A DNA stretch of 64,000 bases from Hyphomonadaceae bacterium. Lineage in GTDB: Bacteria > Pseudomonadota > Alphaproteobacteria > Caulobacterales > Aquidulcibacteraceae. The notes beneath the pieces are model-generated. The model made no database searches. It saw only the letters and a list, made by a program, of their open reading frames with translations, and had not been told where the DNA came from. The position numbers and the translations under genes were made by a program. The first letter of the stretch is position 1. Each line of letters opens with the position of its first letter. Location: contig JAEUMP010000020.1 in assembly GCA_016791445.1 (NCBI GenBank), forward strand, positions 1-64,000, written 5' to 3'. This document shows positions 17,992 through 26,372 of this stretch, in pieces.

Positions 17992-18753
17992 TCAGTCGTC
18001 GTCGCCGCCGACATACTCGACAAAAAACGCCGCATCCCCCTCGACCGGCCCCTCAAGCGGGTCCTCGTCGGGGGCCTGCGCGCCGTCCGGCCGGGGCACG
18101 TCGAAGGCGGCTTCAACCCGCGGATCGATGAGTCCGGCAGCCTTCAGATCGTCCTTGCCCGGCAGGGCGTCAAGCGACACGAGGCCAAAGTGACTGAGGA
18201 AAGCGTCCGAAGTGCCGAAAGTGAGCGGCTTTCCCGGACTGCGCCGCCGTCCGCGCGGGCGCACCCAGCCGATTTCCAGCAACAGATCGAGCGATCCGCG
18301 TGACAGCGACACGCCCCGGATCTCCTCGATCTCCGCGCGTGTCACAGGTTGGTGATAGGCGATGACCGCCAAGGTCTCCATCGCCGCCTTCGGCAGCCGC
18401 TTCGGTTCGGCGCGGGTTTCGGCAAACAGATGCGCGAGATCGGGCGAAGACTGGAAACGCCACCGCCCTCCAGCCTCCACGAGCTGCACGCCGCGGCCGG
18501 CGTACGCGCGCTTCAGCCCCATGAGCACCGCCGCCACATCCGTGCCGGGCGGCATCCGTTCGGCAAGTTCCGAGGCCGTCATCGCTTCCCCGCCGGCGAA
18601 CAGCAGCGCTTCCGCGATGCGGGCGGCTTCATGCAGGGGCCCGATCTCCGGCGGCGCTGTGTCGTTCGCGCTCTGCGGCGGCGTGAACGCCTCCTCGATG
18701 CGCATGATCGGGTCGGCGACGGGTTGCCCCGAAGGTTTCTGAGGCTGGCTCAC
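17992..18753 (-). CDS. scpB: Segregation and condensation protein B
   Basis: 253 residues, the winged-helix kite subunit of the SMC-ScpAB condensin. Conserved stretches are AARIAEALLFAGGEAMTASE, PKAAMETLAVIAYHQPVTRA, EIEEIRGVS and LTFGTSDAFLSHFGL. The N-terminal 40 residues and the acidic C-terminal tail are low complexity and less conserved. The ATG overlaps the scpA stop (ATGA). Confidence 0.95.
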   Translation of the reverse strand: MSQPQKPSGQPVADPIMRIEEAFTPPQSANDTAPPEIGPLHEAARIAEALLFAGGEAMTASELAERMPPGTDVAAVLMGLKRAYAGRGVQLVEAGGRWRFQSSPDLAHLFAETRAEPKRLPKAAMETLAVIAYHQPVTRAEIEEIRGVSLSRGSLDLLLEIGWVRPRGRRRSPGKPLTFGTSDAFLSHFGLVSLDALPGKDDLKAAGLIDPRVEAAFDVPRPDGAQAPDEDPLEGPVEGDAAFFVEYVGGDDD

Positions 18754-19541
18754 GGCGCGACCTTCTCGCGGCGCTTCAGATAGAGCGGCGCGTTCTGGTC
18801 GGCCTGGCGGGCTTCGAGCTTCTGGTCGCGCACGAGTTCGAGCGCCGCGCCGAAGAGGCTCGCCACATAGGACTGCGGCTCCGGCGCATCCGGCCCGCGC
18901 TCGCGACGCGGCTGCAGCGCGCCGATGGGCCGCCAGTCATCGAGATTATCAAGCATCTCTTCAAGACGATGCCGTGCAGCTTCCAGCGTATAGACCCGGC
19001 GCGGAACGATGCGGTGATCGGTGCGAATGCGGCGCGTGCGGCTGATCGTGTAGGCCGACAGCATGTCATGCAGGCTCGCCGTCCACTGCAGTTCACGCGT
19101 GACGGCTATCGGTTGTGGCGCACCATTGAGGAAGACATCGCGGTCCAGCTGCGCCAGCGCGCCCAGCCTTGCGGCGGCGGCCTTCGCTTCGGCGAGACGC
19201 TGCAATTTCAGCGAGAGATGCGCGGCGATGGCTTCCGGATCGGGCTCGTCGCTCGGGCGCTCCGGCTTAGGCAGCAACAGCCGCGACTTCAGCAATGTCA
19301 GCCACGCCGCCATCACGAGATACTCGGCGGCGAGATCGATCCGCGCACGCACGTCCTCGATGAAAGCGAGATACTGGTCCACCAGCGGCGCAAGCGCGAT
19401 CTGCGCGAGATCGACCTTCTGCTGGCGCGCGAGATCAAGCAGGACGTGCAGCGGCCCCTCGAACCCGGCGAGGTCGAGCACGAGCGTTTCGCCCGCATCC
19501 GCCTCGTCGGCGGCTTCGAATGTGACTGTGTCGTCGCTCAC
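18750..19541 (-). CDS. scpA: Segregation and condensation protein A
   Basis: 263 residues, the kleisin subunit bridging SMC heads. Family signatures are LDLAGFEGPLHVLLDLARQQ near the N-terminus, IALAPLVDQYLAFIED, and AAEYLVMAAWLTLLKSRLLL. The C-terminal winged helix carries VASLFGAALELVRDQ. It lies upstream of scpB in the same operon. In many alphaproteobacteria nagZ sits between the SPOR gene and scpA; here it is absent. Confidence 0.95.
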   Translation of the reverse strand: MSDDTVTFEAADEADAGETLVLDLAGFEGPLHVLLDLARQQKVDLAQIALAPLVDQYLAFIEDVRARIDLAAEYLVMAAWLTLLKSRLLLPKPERPSDEPDPEAIAAHLSLKLQRLAEAKAAAARLGALAQLDRDVFLNGAPQPIAVTRELQWTASLHDMLSAYTISRTRRIRTDHRIVPRRVYTLEAARHRLEEMLDNLDDWRPIGALQPRRERGPDAPEPQSYVASLFGAALELVRDQKLEARQADQNAPLYLKRREKVAP

Positions 19542-19566
19542 GCGTCGGTTCCGGCGCCCTTCCGGG

Positions 19567-20277
19567 CTATTTGCCGACGACGAGGCACTCCTGGCCCAGC
19601 GCTTTCACCTGGCCGCAGAACTGCGCCGCGTCCGCCCGACTGGCGAAATACCCGGCGCGGACCCGGAAGTACACGCCCCGTTCCCCAAGGTCCGCAGCCT
19701 GGACGTCCTTGCGGGCGTTCTGGAAGAGCGCCGGAGACCGGCGGGAAAAGCGGGTCCAGGCGGCATCCGCCGCCTCAGCGGACCGCAGCGAGGCGATCTG
19801 GGCGGCAAACGGACCGTCGGCCGCGAATACGGGCGCTGCGCCGCCCGTGGGGGCCGGCATCGGCGCCGGCGCGGGCGCGGCGATGGGTTGCTCGGGCGCG
19901 GCGCGGGTCTTGGCCGGCGCCCGGACCGGCGCGGCCTCACCGGCCAGCGCGCGATCGATTTCGGCGGTCGGCGGCGCCTCGTCCGCACCGCCCTCATAGG
20001 CAGACTTGAAGTCGGACGCCTGCGCCTGGATTACGGGCGCATCGGCGTCATCGGGCGCGCCGCCGGTGAAGGTCCACACGACATACGCGACCGTCGCCAG
20101 AACGATCAGCGCGATGAGGAAGGTGGGATATTTGGTGCGGCCCATGTCGACCTCCTCGCGGACAGGCGCAGGTCGGCGCGAACGCTCGCGGACAAACGGC
20201 GGCGGCGCGTCCTCGCCACGATAGCCGCCCTCATACCCGTCTACGGGCGCGTAAACGCGACGCTGCGCATGAGCCAT
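19567..20277 (-). CDS. SPOR-domain membrane protein
   Basis: 236 residues. A cytoplasmic basic N-terminus (about 48 residues) and one membrane helix (YPTFLIALIVLATVAYVVWTF) precede a long Ala/Pro-rich periplasmic linker and a C-terminal SPOR domain (about 155-236) with FAAQIASLRSAEAADAAW and VYFRVRAGYFASRADAAQFC. SPOR domains bind denuded septal peptidoglycan. Position just upstream of scpA is the usual one for this gene in alphaproteobacteria. Confidence 0.88.
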   Translation of the reverse strand: MAHAQRRVYAPVDGYEGGYRGEDAPPPFVRERSRRPAPVREEVDMGRTKYPTFLIALIVLATVAYVVWTFTGGAPDDADAPVIQAQASDFKSAYEGGADEAPPTAEIDRALAGEAAPVRAPAKTRAAPEQPIAAPAPAPMPAPTGGAAPVFAADGPFAAQIASLRSAEAADAAWTRFSRRSPALFQNARKDVQAADLGERGVYFRVRAGYFASRADAAQFCGQVKALGQECLVVGK

Positions 20278-20346
20278 GACGGCCTCCGATCCAGACCGAA
20301 TCAGATGCCCAGCAGGTGGTTAGGATTGGGTTTATGCCCGCGCGCC

Positions 20347-20526
20347 TCAGCGCAGCTTGGCGATCCCGATGCCGTCGAGCTTGGCGCGATCCTTGATGGA
20401 CTCCTCGCTGCGGGTCATCGCCTTGGAGATGGCCTTCAAGGACATCCCCTTCTTGGCCAGCGTGTGCAGCTTGTTGATTTCGTCCGCCGTCCAGGGCTGG
20501 CGGTGGCGTTCAAATCGTTCGGCCAT
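20347..20526 (-). CDS. Myb/SANT-like helix-turn-helix mini-protein
   Basis: 59 residues, starting 8 bases after the dgt stop, so probably co-transcribed. PWTADEINKLHTLAKKGMSL and KAISKAMTRSEESIKDRAKL follow the spacing of Myb/SANT-type DNA-binding helices (Trp, then a three-helix array with an arginine-rich recognition helix). It is mostly basic and has no other domain. The function is unknown; it could be a DNA-binding accessory factor. Confidence 0.75.
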   Translation of the reverse strand: MAERFERHRQPWTADEINKLHTLAKKGMSLKAISKAMTRSEESIKDRAKLDGIGIAKLR

Positions 20527-20534
20527 CTTGATCC

Positions 20535-21785
20535 TCACGCCCAGCGTTCGAGATTGAAGAGACGCCGGTGCTCCTCGACGGCGTAGGCGTCCGTCATGCC
20601 GGCGATGTAATCGCAGACCACGCGCGCGGTCTCCGGCGTCCCCGCCTTGCCCGCGCGATCGCGCCACTTGTCGGGCAGTGTTTCGGGTTCGGCGAGGAAG
20701 AGATCGAAGAGTTCGCGCAGGATGCGCTTGGCCTGGCTGCGCATGCGCGCGACCTTGTAATGGCGATACATCTTGGCCATCAGGAAGCGCTTCAGCGTCG
20801 CTTCGTGTTCACCCATGTCCGGCGAGAACGCGACGATGGCTTCCGGCAGGTTGCGCACTTCTTCGGCGCTCTGCGGCTTGTGCCTGGCGACGCGGCGCTT
20901 CGTTTCCTCCGCCAGATCGAGAATGCGCGCGCCGATGAGCCGGCGCACCGCCTCGCCCGCCCAGCGCGTTTGATCGATATCGGGATATTCGCTGCGCACC
21001 TTGCGGAACACCTCGCCCACGAACGGCAAATCGTAGAGTTCCTCAATCTTGAAGAGCCCCGCGCGCAGGCCGTCGTCGATGTCATGATTGTTGTAGGCGA
21101 TGTCGTCGGCCAGCGCCGCGACCTGCCCCTCCGGCCCCGACCACTGGTGCAGTTCGAGATCATGGCTCTTCGCGTATTCGCGGATCGCCATCGGCAGATC
21201 GGCCAGCTTGCGCCGCACGGTGATCAGCGGGCCGTTGTGCTTCACGACGCCTTCGAGGGTTTCCCACGTGAGATTGAGGCCGTCCCAGCGCGGATAGCGC
21301 GCTTCGAGCTTCGTCAGCACGCGCAGCGTCTGCGCGTTGTGGTCGAAGCCCTCGAAGGGCTTCATGCATTCGTCGAGCTGGTCCTCCCCCGAATGGCCGA
21401 AGGGCGGGTGGCCGAGATCGTGCGCCAGCGCCACCGTCTCCGCGAGATCCTCATCGAGCCCGAGCATGCGCGCGACCGAGCGGGCGATCTGCGCCACTTC
21501 GAGGGAGTGCGTGAGGCGGGTGCGGAAGTGATCGCCCTCGTGGGCGATGAAGACCTGGGTCTTCTGCTTGAGGCGGCGGAAGGCCGAGGCGTGGATGATC
21601 CGGTCCCGGTCGCGCTGGAACGGACTGCGGGAGGCGCTCTCCTCCTCGGGGAACAGGCGGCCGCGCGAACGGGTCGGGTCGGTCGCCCACACGGCCGGCG
21701 GCGTCGCCCACCAGGCCGTTCCCGGCGCCGCCTTATCGGACCCTTTACCGCTCACCCGCTTCTCCTTGCGCTCGGGAGGCTCCAT
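20535..21785 (-). CDS. dgt: dGTP triphosphohydrolase-like HD-domain protein
   Basis: 416 residues. It hydrolyses dNTPs to deoxynucleosides and triphosphate. HD-domain metal ligands are visible in [16 protein letters not shown] (His), [17 protein letters not shown] (His-Asp) and [17 protein letters not shown] (Asp). The substrate-binding [11 protein letters not shown] lies upstream. The C-terminal helix includes [17 protein letters not shown]. It is divergent from erpA with only 12 bases between start codons, the usual alphaproteobacterial pairing. Confidence 0.93.
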   Translation of the reverse strand: MEPPERKEKRVSGKGSDKAAPGTAWWATPPAVWATDPTRSRGRLFPEEESASRSPFQRDRDRIIHASAFRRLKQKTQVFIAHEGDHFRTRLTHSLEVAQIARSVARMLGLDEDLAETVALAHDLGHPPFGHSGEDQLDECMKPFEGFDHNAQTLRVLTKLEARYPRWDGLNLTWETLEGVVKHNGPLITVRRKLADLPMAIREYAKSHDLELHQWSGPEGQVAALADDIAYNNHDIDDGLRAGLFKIEELYDLPFVGEVFRKVRSEYPDIDQTRWAGEAVRRLIGARILDLAEETKRRVARHKPQSAEEVRNLPEAIVAFSPDMGEHEATLKRFLMAKMYRHYKVARMRSQAKRILRELFDLFLAEPETLPDKWRDRAGKAGTPETARVVCDYIAGMTDAYAVEEHRRLFNLERWA

Positions 21786-21797
21786 ATAGGGATTCCG

Positions 21798-22124
21798 ATG
21801 CCAAACCTCACCCCGGATCTCACCCTCTCCGCCGCCGCCGCCGCCAAGATCAACGCCATCGCGGATGGCGGGGGCCTGCGCGTGGCCGTGGAAGGCGGCG
21901 GCTGCTCGGGCTTCTCCTACGAGATCGACATCGCGCCGGCCCCTGAAGCTGATGACATCGTCATCGAGCGCGACGGCGCGCGTCTCTTCGTGGACCCCGT
22001 CTCCATCGCCTTTCTGAAGGGCTCGGAAGTGGACTGGGTGGAAGAGATCGTCGGCTCCGCCTTCAAGGTGCGGAACCCGAACGCAAAATCGAGCTGCGGC
22101 TGCGGCGTGAGTTTTTCGGTCTGA
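21798..22124 (+). CDS. erpA: A-type iron-sulfur carrier (ErpA-like)
   Basis: 108 residues of the HesB/IscA fold. The three conserved cysteines are present: [12 protein letters not shown] in the middle and [11 protein letters not shown] at the C-terminus. A-type carriers deliver [2Fe-2S] or [4Fe-4S] clusters to apo-proteins. The position divergent from dgt favours ErpA over IscA or SufA. No suf genes are nearby. Confidence 0.92.
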   Translation: MPNLTPDLTLSAAAAAKINAIADGGGLRVAVEGGGCSGFSYEIDIAPAPEADDIVIERDGARLFVDPVSIAFLKGSEVDWVEEIVGSAFKVRNPNAKSSCGCGVSFSV

Positions 22125-22180
22125 CTTGACCTTCCCCTCCGGCGTCGCGGTACCACGGGGCGCCTACGGAGGTTCCGCAC

Positions 22181-22852
22181 ATGGACGTCGACACCGCCCT
22201 CAAGACCCGCATTTCCACGCGCGTCTTCAGACCCGATCCGCTGCCGGAAAACGTGGTCCGTGAAATCCTCGACGTGGCGCGCTGGGCGCCGTCGGGCGGC
22301 AATGTGCAGCCGTGGAAGGTGATTGCGGTGAGCGGCGCTGAACGTCAGGCCGTGATTGATCTCGCACAGACGACGCTGGCCGCCAATCCGCGCGGCGAGG
22401 AGGGCGACCGCCCGATCTATCCCGCCGACCTCTGGGAGCCCCACCGCTCCTGGCGCTTCAAGGTCGGCGAGGACATGTACGCGCTCCTTGGCATTCCGCG
22501 TGAGGACAAGGCCGCACGCTTCGGGCATCTCGCGCGCAATTTCCGCTTCTTCGACGCCCCCGTCGGGCTCTTCTTCGTCATCGACCGGCGCATGGGCCAC
22601 GGGCAATGGGCGCACCTCGGCATGTTCATGCAGTCGATCGCGCTGGCGGCGGAGGCGCGCGGCGTCGCGAGCTGCATGCAGGAAGCCTGGGGCCGCGTCC
22701 GCGAGACGCTGGCGAAACACTTCGCGCTGCCGGAGACCGAGATGATCTATTGCGGCATGGCGCTCGGTTACGCCGATACTGATGCGAAGGTGAATTCGCT
22801 GCGTTCCGATCGCGCGAGCGTGGACGAGTTCGCGACGTTCAAAGGGTTCTAG
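22181..22852 (+). CDS. Nitroreductase family flavoprotein
   Basis: 223 residues. FMN-binding features are RISTRVFRPDPLPENVV at the N-terminus, ARWAPSGGNVQPWKVIAV, and the C-terminal IYCGMALGYADTDAKVN. Members are NAD(P)H-dependent oxidoreductases acting on nitro compounds or quinones; the natural substrate is open. It ends on a CTAG shared with the convergent membrane gene. Confidence 0.87.
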   Translation: MDVDTALKTRISTRVFRPDPLPENVVREILDVARWAPSGGNVQPWKVIAVSGAERQAVIDLAQTTLAANPRGEEGDRPIYPADLWEPHRSWRFKVGEDMYALLGIPREDKAARFGHLARNFRFFDAPVGLFFVIDRRMGHGQWAHLGMFMQSIALAAEARGVASCMQEAWGRVRETLAKHFALPETEMIYCGMALGYADTDAKVNSLRSDRASVDEFATFKGF

Positions 22853-23190
22853 GACTTCGGCTTGGAGCCGCGTCCGAAATCCATCACGCCGTCCTCGCTG
22901 ACGTCAACGATGGCGAAGAAAATGCCCATGAGAACGAGCCACCCGAGCGGCGCGAGGATCATCGGGCCGGCCCAGTGTTCGAGCCCCTGCTGGTATTCGA
23001 TCCACGCCACGGCGGTCGCGGCGACGCAGGCGAGCGGCAAGGTCCAGGCGGCGAAGCATGCGATCGCGTAGAGCCGCTTCGACTGCCACCAGTCGCGCCC
23101 TTCCGGCGTCATGAGCTTCAAGGCGCGCCGCACCGCAGCGTAGGCCAGGAAGACGTTGAACGCCGTGAAAGCCGCCAGAAACAGCGTCAT
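22849..23190 (-). CDS. Small membrane protein coupled to cysE
   Basis: 113 residues with three hydrophobic helices: LFLAAFTAFNVFLAYAAVRR, LYAIACFAAWTLPLACVAAT and ILAPLGWLVLMGIFFAIVDV. The charged C-terminus is FGRGSKPKS. Its ATG overlaps the cysE stop in TGATG, so translation is coupled. I recognise no family. Confidence 0.72.
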   Translation of the reverse strand: MTLFLAAFTAFNVFLAYAAVRRALKLMTPEGRDWWQSKRLYAIACFAAWTLPLACVAATAVAWIEYQQGLEHWAGPMILAPLGWLVLMGIFFAIVDVSEDGVMDFGRGSKPKS

Positions 23191-24029
23191 CAGATGCCGT
23201 CGCCGTAGGAACTCAGAACCGCTTCGTCGAGCAGCTGGTCCATCTTCTTCGACGGCGCTTCCTCGCAACAAACACCGCCCACGGGCTTGGCCGGGACGCC
23301 CGCCACCGTGCAGCGCGGCGGCACGTCGGTGAGCACCACGGAACCCGAGGCGATCCGCGCTTCCGCGCCGACCTCGATATTGCCGAGCACTTTCGCGCCC
23401 GCGCCGATCAGCACGCCGCGCCGGATCTTGGGGTGACGGTCGCCGCGCTCCTTGCCCGTGCCGCCGAGCGTCACGGAGTGCAGCATCGACACGTCGTCCT
23501 CCACCACCGCGGTTTCGCCGATGACGATGCCGTGCGCATGGTCGATGAAGACGCCGGCGCCGATCTTCGCCGCCGGATGGATATCGACGGAGAAGAGCTC
23601 GCTGATCCGGCTCTGCAGATAGAAGGCAAGCTCGGCGCGATCATGGCGCCAGAGCCAATTGGAAATCCGGTAGGCCTGAAGACCCGCATAGCCCTTGTAG
23701 TAGAGGAACGGCTGCAGATAGGTGCGGCAGGCGGGGTCGCGCTCGCGCACGACGCGCATGTCGCGCTCGGCGTGGCGCGCGATCTCGGGTTCGGCCGCAT
23801 AGGCCTCCTGCGCGACTTCTCTCAGGTGAAGCGGATTCATGTCGCCGCCGCCGAGTTTCGAGGCGAGGTGGTACGAAAGCGCATCCTCGATGCGGTCGTG
23901 GTGAAGGATGGTTGCGTGCAGCAGGCTCGCCAGCAGCGGCTCCTCTGCAGCCGATTGCATCGCCTCGACGCGCAACTGGGACCAGACGCCGCCAGAGTTC
24001 TCGAAGACGCGGGGTTTCGGTTCGATCAT
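23190..24029 (-). CDS. cysE: Serine O-acetyltransferase
   Basis: 279 residues. It makes O-acetylserine, the committed step to cysteine. The N-terminal helical domain is followed by a left-handed beta-helix built from hexapeptides: DIHPAAKIGAGVFIDHAHGI, GETAVVEDDVSMLHSVTLGG and GAEARIASGSVVLTDVPP. Active-site residues D-H lie in IDHAHGIVIGET. The ATG at 24027-24029 has GAGGG 6 bases upstream; TTG 24047 is also in frame. The C-terminal tail includes an unusual CC pair (GGVCCEEAP). Confidence 0.93.
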   Translation of the reverse strand: MIEPKPRVFENSGGVWSQLRVEAMQSAAEEPLLASLLHATILHHDRIEDALSYHLASKLGGGDMNPLHLREVAQEAYAAEPEIARHAERDMRVVRERDPACRTYLQPFLYYKGYAGLQAYRISNWLWRHDRAELAFYLQSRISELFSVDIHPAAKIGAGVFIDHAHGIVIGETAVVEDDVSMLHSVTLGGTGKERGDRHPKIRRGVLIGAGAKVLGNIEVGAEARIASGSVVLTDVPPRCTVAGVPAKPVGGVCCEEAPSKKMDQLLDEAVLSSYGDGI

Positions 24030-24039
24030 CACGCCCTCT

Positions 24040-24624
24040 TCATCCAAGCATCGCCGCCGCCAGCGGCGCCTCGATCTCGCCCGTCACCGCCATGTGGTGC
24101 GCCCGCAGGACCGTCGCAACCGTCATGGCGTCCGTAACGCGGCCCGCCACGACATCCGCAAGGACTTCGCGGAACGGGACCACCCGGTTACGCAGGACTT
24201 CCACCGGTTCCGGCGCATGCACGCCCGGCGAGAGCCCAGTGGCAAGATAGCATATCGCCTGTTCGTCCGTGACCGAATTGGACAAGTCCATCTTAACTAT
24301 GGGCCTGAGGCTTAAGGCGCGCACGCCCGCTTCTTCCTCCAGCTCCCGCCGCGCGCAATCGAGCGGGTCTTCTCCCGCCTCACAGCCCCCTTCGGGCATC
24401 TCCCAGGAGTACCGCCCGAGCGGCACGCGCCACTGCCCGACGAGATGCACCTCGCCGCGGTCGGTGACAGGCAGCACCCCGACCGCCAGCTTCTTGAAGC
24501 GCACAATGCCGTAGGCGTGACGCTTGCCCGCTGGATCGATGACTTCCTGTTCCTCCAGGCGAAGCCAGGGATTTTCGAAGGCGACGGCGGCGTCGAGAAG
24601 CGTCCACGGATTCTGGTCGGTCAT
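24040..24624 (-). CDS. Nudix hydrolase (ADP-ribose pyrophosphatase-like)
   Basis: 194 residues. The Nudix box reads GGCEAGEDPLDCARRELEEE followed by AGV, with all catalytic Glu positions present. The surrounding GRYSWEMPEGG and the N-terminal ENPWLRLEEQEVIDPAGKRH resemble NUDT5/NudF-type ADP-sugar hydrolases. The start is taken at MTDQNPW (ATG 24622-24624); the frame is open well upstream but without family-like sequence. It lies upstream of cysE on the same strand. Confidence 0.87.
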   Translation of the reverse strand: MTDQNPWTLLDAAVAFENPWLRLEEQEVIDPAGKRHAYGIVRFKKLAVGVLPVTDRGEVHLVGQWRVPLGRYSWEMPEGGCEAGEDPLDCARRELEEEAGVRALSLRPIVKMDLSNSVTDEQAICYLATGLSPGVHAPEPVEVLRNRVVPFREVLADVVAGRVTDAMTVATVLRAHHMAVTGEIEAPLAAAMLG

Positions 24625-24744
24625 GGGCGGTTTATTGGCGGTGGGCGCACCCTCGGCAAGCGTTTGCACGCGCATCGTCGTTCCGACACTCTCGGCGCGG
24701 TGATTCACCGGCGCCGGCGCGCCACCGTCGAGGCGAGCGCACTG

Positions 24745-25176
24745 ATGCTCCATGCGCTGAAACTCCTGCTGCCGGCGGTCATTCCGTCGTGGCGCTTCTT
24801 CGATGTCATCGCGCCGTCGCCACGCATTGAATATCGCTGCACGCACACACCCGACGAACCCGGCGATGCGTGGCGGGAATTCAGGCCGCGACCGGCGCGC
24901 GTCAGCGCGACCGTCATGCTGGCGCGGCTGTTCTGGAATCCGCACTGGAACGAGACCTTGTACCTTGTCAGCTGTGCGGAGCGGATCATCGAAGACGATT
25001 CCGATCATGCTCAGGAGGAAATCTTCCGACGGATCGAGGCCGATCTCGACAAGGAGGAGCGCCTGGACGGTTCCTGCCTCCAGTTCCGTCTTGTCTTCCT
25101 GCAGCGAACGGGCGACGAGCTAGAAACTGCGGTGCGCCACGTCTCTCCTGTTCGGTTGCGGCGTCCTCGTCCGTGA
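24745..25176 (+). CDS. Uncharacterised protein coupled to an HTTM membrane gene
   Basis: 143 residues. Aromatic-rich N-terminus (LPAVIPSWRFFDVIAPSPRI), then YLVSCAERIIEDDSDHAQEE, and a C-terminal FRLVFLQRTGDE. No clear membrane segment or signal is seen. Its stop overlaps the GTG of the HTTM gene (GTGA), so the two products are likely made together and may interact. I do not recognise the family. The exact start (ATG 24745) is uncertain; no strong ribosome binding site is seen. Confidence 0.65.
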   Translation: MLHALKLLLPAVIPSWRFFDVIAPSPRIEYRCTHTPDEPGDAWREFRPRPARVSATVMLARLFWNPHWNETLYLVSCAERIIEDDSDHAQEEIFRRIEADLDKEERLDGSCLQFRLVFLQRTGDELETAVRHVSPVRLRRPRP

Positions 25177-25853
25177 GCGTCGATGCCGCCATACGCATCA
25201 CGGAGGTTTTGCTGGCGTGCGCCTTCCTGCAGCAGAGCGCCGAGCACATGCGCAGCGGTCGCGACGAACGCGTCCTGCACGCAACACGCATCGCGCTGTG
25301 CCTCCTCCTCGTCGTCGGACTCTGGCCGCAATGGACGTTGCTCGCGCTGTTGTTGCTCTCGCTGGTTATGCTGCGACGCTACGACGGCCCCTACAACGGC
25401 GGCAGCGATCGCATGGGCTTGCTCGCGCTCTTCTGCCTGTGCGCGGCGCACTTCATGCCGAGCGCGCGCTGGCGCGAATACATGCTCGGCTATCTCGCCG
25501 CGCAGCTCGTGCTGTCCTATTTTCTCTCTGGTTGGGTAAAGGTCGTGAACCCGGAATGGCGCAGCGGGCGCGCCCTGCGCGATGTGTTCCAGTTTTCCGC
25601 ATACCCCGTCAGCGAAGACCTGCGCCGCCTCGCGCACCGGCCGCGCCTACTTCTCGGCGCCTCATGGGCGGTGATCGCCTTTGAACTCGCCTTTCCTTTG
25701 GCGCTCATTACGCAGGTCACGCTCATCGCCGCGCTTGGGGTCGCCGCGCTCTTTCACCTCGCCAACGCCTGCCTCTTCGGCTTGAACCGTTTCTTCTGGA
25801 CGTGGATCGCGACATACCCGGCGCTCCTGTGGCTTCAGCATCGCCTTTTCTGA
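25173..25853 (+). CDS. HTTM-domain (VKGC-like) membrane protein
   Basis: 226 residues with about six hydrophobic helices. The FLSGWVKVVNPEWRSGRALR stretch, the HLANACLFGLNRFFWTWIA segment and the overall spacing match HTTM proteins, which share the transmembrane part of vitamin K-dependent gamma-carboxylase. Such bacterial proteins are often paired with a soluble partner, here the upstream 143-residue protein. GTG start at 25173 by overlap with the previous stop. Confidence 0.8.
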   Translation: MSVDAAIRITEVLLACAFLQQSAEHMRSGRDERVLHATRIALCLLLVVGLWPQWTLLALLLLSLVMLRRYDGPYNGGSDRMGLLALFCLCAAHFMPSARWREYMLGYLAAQLVLSYFLSGWVKVVNPEWRSGRALRDVFQFSAYPVSEDLRRLAHRPRLLLGASWAVIAFELAFPLALITQVTLIAALGVAALFHLANACLFGLNRFFWTWIATYPALLWLQHRLF

Positions 25854-25866
25854 CCGGACAACGCCC

Positions 25867-26331
25867 ATGCCTCTCGACCCGTTCTCCCGCCCGCTCGTCC
25901 CGCCGCGGACGTTCGATCAACTCGAAATCGGCGAGCATTTCCCGTGCCCCGCGCGCACGCTGACGGATGCGCACTTCACGGCCTTCCAGGCGCTCTCGGG
26001 CGACAACCACCCCATCCACTACGACCGCGAATATTGCCGCGCGCACGGCCATCCCGACCTTCTCGCGCACGGGCTGCAGGTGCTCTGCCTCACGGCGGCG
26101 GGGGCGGGCCTCTTTCCGCATGTGATCGCTGAGAAGCTGATCGGCTTCACCGAGGTGAAGGCTAGATTCCTGAAAGGCGTCTTTCCCGGCGACACGCTCT
26201 ATCCGCTGCTCGAAATCACCGAGTTGAAGCGCCAGAACACGACCGGCGTCGTCACCATGCGCGCGACGGTCGAAAACCAGCACGGCGTCACCGTGCTGGA
26301 AGGCAGCCACGCCTATCTGGTCCGGCTATGA
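25867..26331 (+). CDS. MaoC-like hot-dog dehydratase
   Basis: 154 residues. The hydratase-2 motif is present as FQALSGDNHPIHYDREYC, with Asp and His in the catalytic spacing. A second conserved segment is AHGLQVLCLTAAGAG. The family hydrates (R)-specific enoyl-CoA or is a non-catalytic hot-dog relative. It lies 13 bases after the HTTM gene on the same strand, so co-transcription is possible. Confidence 0.87.
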   Translation: MPLDPFSRPLVPPRTFDQLEIGEHFPCPARTLTDAHFTAFQALSGDNHPIHYDREYCRAHGHPDLLAHGLQVLCLTAAGAGLFPHVIAEKLIGFTEVKARFLKGVFPGDTLYPLLEITELKRQNTTGVVTMRATVENQHGVTVLEGSHAYLVRL

Positions 26332-26349
26332 ACCAACGCCCTTGCGTTT

Positions 26350-26366
26350 TTGAGAATGGTTCTTAA
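26350..26366. promoter_or_regulatory. Fur-family (Irr-like) inverted repeat upstream of nitroreductase
   Basis: TTGAGAA-tgg-TTCTTAA, an almost perfect 7-3-7 inverted repeat. The layout resembles the Irr iron-control element (TTTAGAAnnnTTCTAAA). It ends 6 bases before the first ATG of the following gene, so a bound protein would block initiation. Identification is by eye; Fur or another regulator is possible. Confidence 0.35.
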
Positions 26367-26372
26367 TTAGAG

